Part shown: piece by piece, positions 6,756 through 7,158 of the stretch
How positions within the stretch are numbered: the first letter of the stretch is position 1
Layout: each line of letters begins with the position of its first letter
Source: Gammaproteobacteria bacterium
GTDB taxonomy: Bacteria > Pseudomonadota > Gammaproteobacteria > Steroidobacterales > Steroidobacteraceae
Assembly (NCBI GenBank): GCA_030040235.1
Contig: JASHUC010000166.1
Span: 1-7,158 of the forward strand
Direction: 5' to 3'
DNA length: 7,158 nt
The notes under the pieces: generated by a model
What the model saw: only the letters and a program-made list of their open reading frames with translations
The model's database searches: none
What the model was told of the DNA's origin: nothing
Translations under genes and position numbers: made by a program

Positions 6756-6761
6756 AAGCCG

Positions 6762-6769
6762 TATAGAAT
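6762..6769 (+). promoter_or_regulatory. Candidate -10 element of a lepA promoter
   Basis: TATAGAAT in the 65-base gap before lepA fits a sigma-70 -10 (TATAGA or TAGAAT), and is clearly AT-rich against its surroundings. No good -35 is found 16-18 bases upstream, so the promoter is tentative. If used, transcription would start near 6775 and leave a leader of about 45 bases. Confidence 0.4.
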
Positions 6770-6820
6770 CCGCCCCCGAACGGCCGCGTGGGATGGTCCG
6801 AGCGGCGGAACCCATTCTTG

Positions 6821-7158
6821 ATGCGGCTCATACGCAACTTCTCCATCATTGCGCACGTCGATCACGGCAAATCGACACTGGCGGACCGGCTCATCCAGCT
6901 CTGCGGCGGCCTCGAGGCTCGCGAAATGCAGGAGCAGGTGCTCGATTCCATGGAACTCGAGCGCGAGCGCGGCATCACGATCAAGGCGCAGAGCGTGACG
7001 CTTTACTACGAGGCCCGCGACGGGCTTCGCTACCAGCTCAATCTCATCGACACCCCGGGCCACGTCGACTTCTCCTACGAGGTGTCGCGCTCGCTCGCCG
7101 CGTGCGAGGGCGCGCTGCTCGTCGTGGATGCCTCCCAGGGCGTCGAGGCGCAGAGCGT
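6821..7158 (+). CDS. lepA: Elongation factor 4 (LepA) GTPase, N-terminal part (cut by window end)
   Basis: The last 338 bases encode 112 codons plus two bases of a translational GTPase. The start [19 protein letters not shown] is typical of LepA and aligns with E. coli LepA ([19 protein letters not shown]). The P-loop G1 motif is AHVDHGKST (11-19), the G2 region is [13 protein letters not shown] (47-59) and G3 is DTPGHVDF (77-84), followed by [28 protein letters not shown] separates it from EF-G and TypA. LepA binds ribosomes and acts in translation initiation or back-translocation; its exact role is debated. ATG at 6821 has only a weak purine tract (GCGGAA, about 11 bases upstream). In E. 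coli lepA also follows the rpoE-rse genes, so this order is conserved. The rest of the gene, usually near 600 codons, is outside the window. Confidence 0.95.
   Translation, partial: MRLIRNFSIIAHVDHGKSTLADRLIQLCGGLEAREMQEQVLDSMELERERGITIKAQSVTLYYEARDGLRYQLNLIDTPGHVDFSYEVSRSLAACEGALLVVDASQGVEAQS

Noticed and set aside
6788..6815. tRNA-Ser-like stretch (GGATGGTCCGAGCGGCGG) before lepA
   Set aside because: It resembles the acceptor and D-arm of a serine tRNA, but no anticodon arm, T-arm or closing acceptor strand follows; the sequence passes straight into the conserved LepA N-terminus.

Overview
The window reads as a chromosomal segment of a GC-rich gammaproteobacterium. SdhCDAB, SdhE, YgfZ, RpoE/AlgU, RseA, RseB and LepA are all gammaproteobacterial in type. 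The sigma factor looks at least as close to Pseudomonas AlgU as to E. coli RpoE. No transposase, integrase, phage gene, CRISPR array or tRNA is visible. All genes are intact except the two cut by the window ends, so I see a core region and not an accessory island. I did not find a convincing undescribed system.

Layout. Bases 1-243 (minus strand) hold the N-terminal 81 codons of ygfZ, a folate-binding protein for Fe-S enzyme maintenance. A 77-base divergent spacer follows, containing a perfect 15-bp dyad. Bases 321-4007 (plus) form a compact unit sdhC-sdhD-sdhA-sdhB-sdhE: the four subunits of succinate dehydrogenase (complex II) and the factor that helps attach FAD to SdhA. sdhC/sdhD and sdhD/sdhA overlap by 4 bases, and sdhA most likely starts at TTG. 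Bases 4008-4208 are a spacer that ends in a good match to a sigma-E-type promoter and a strong ribosome binding site. Bases 4209-6452 (plus) encode the envelope-stress module rpoE/algU, rseA/mucA and rseB/mucB. A small glutaredoxin-like gene follows (6474-6755). The window ends in the first 112 codons of lepA (from 6821), an elongation factor GTPase.

How the genes work together. SdhC and SdhD anchor the enzyme and its heme in the membrane, SdhA oxidises succinate on FAD, and SdhB passes electrons through three Fe-S clusters to ubiquinone. SdhE (flavinylation) and YgfZ (Fe-S upkeep) both serve this kind of cofactor-rich enzyme. In E. coli ygfZ and sdhE are divergent neighbours far from sdhCDAB; here the sdh genes lie between them. 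In the second half, RseA should hold the sigma factor inactive at the inner membrane, RseB should protect RseA in the periplasm, and the sigma factor should activate its own promoter at 4141-4168.
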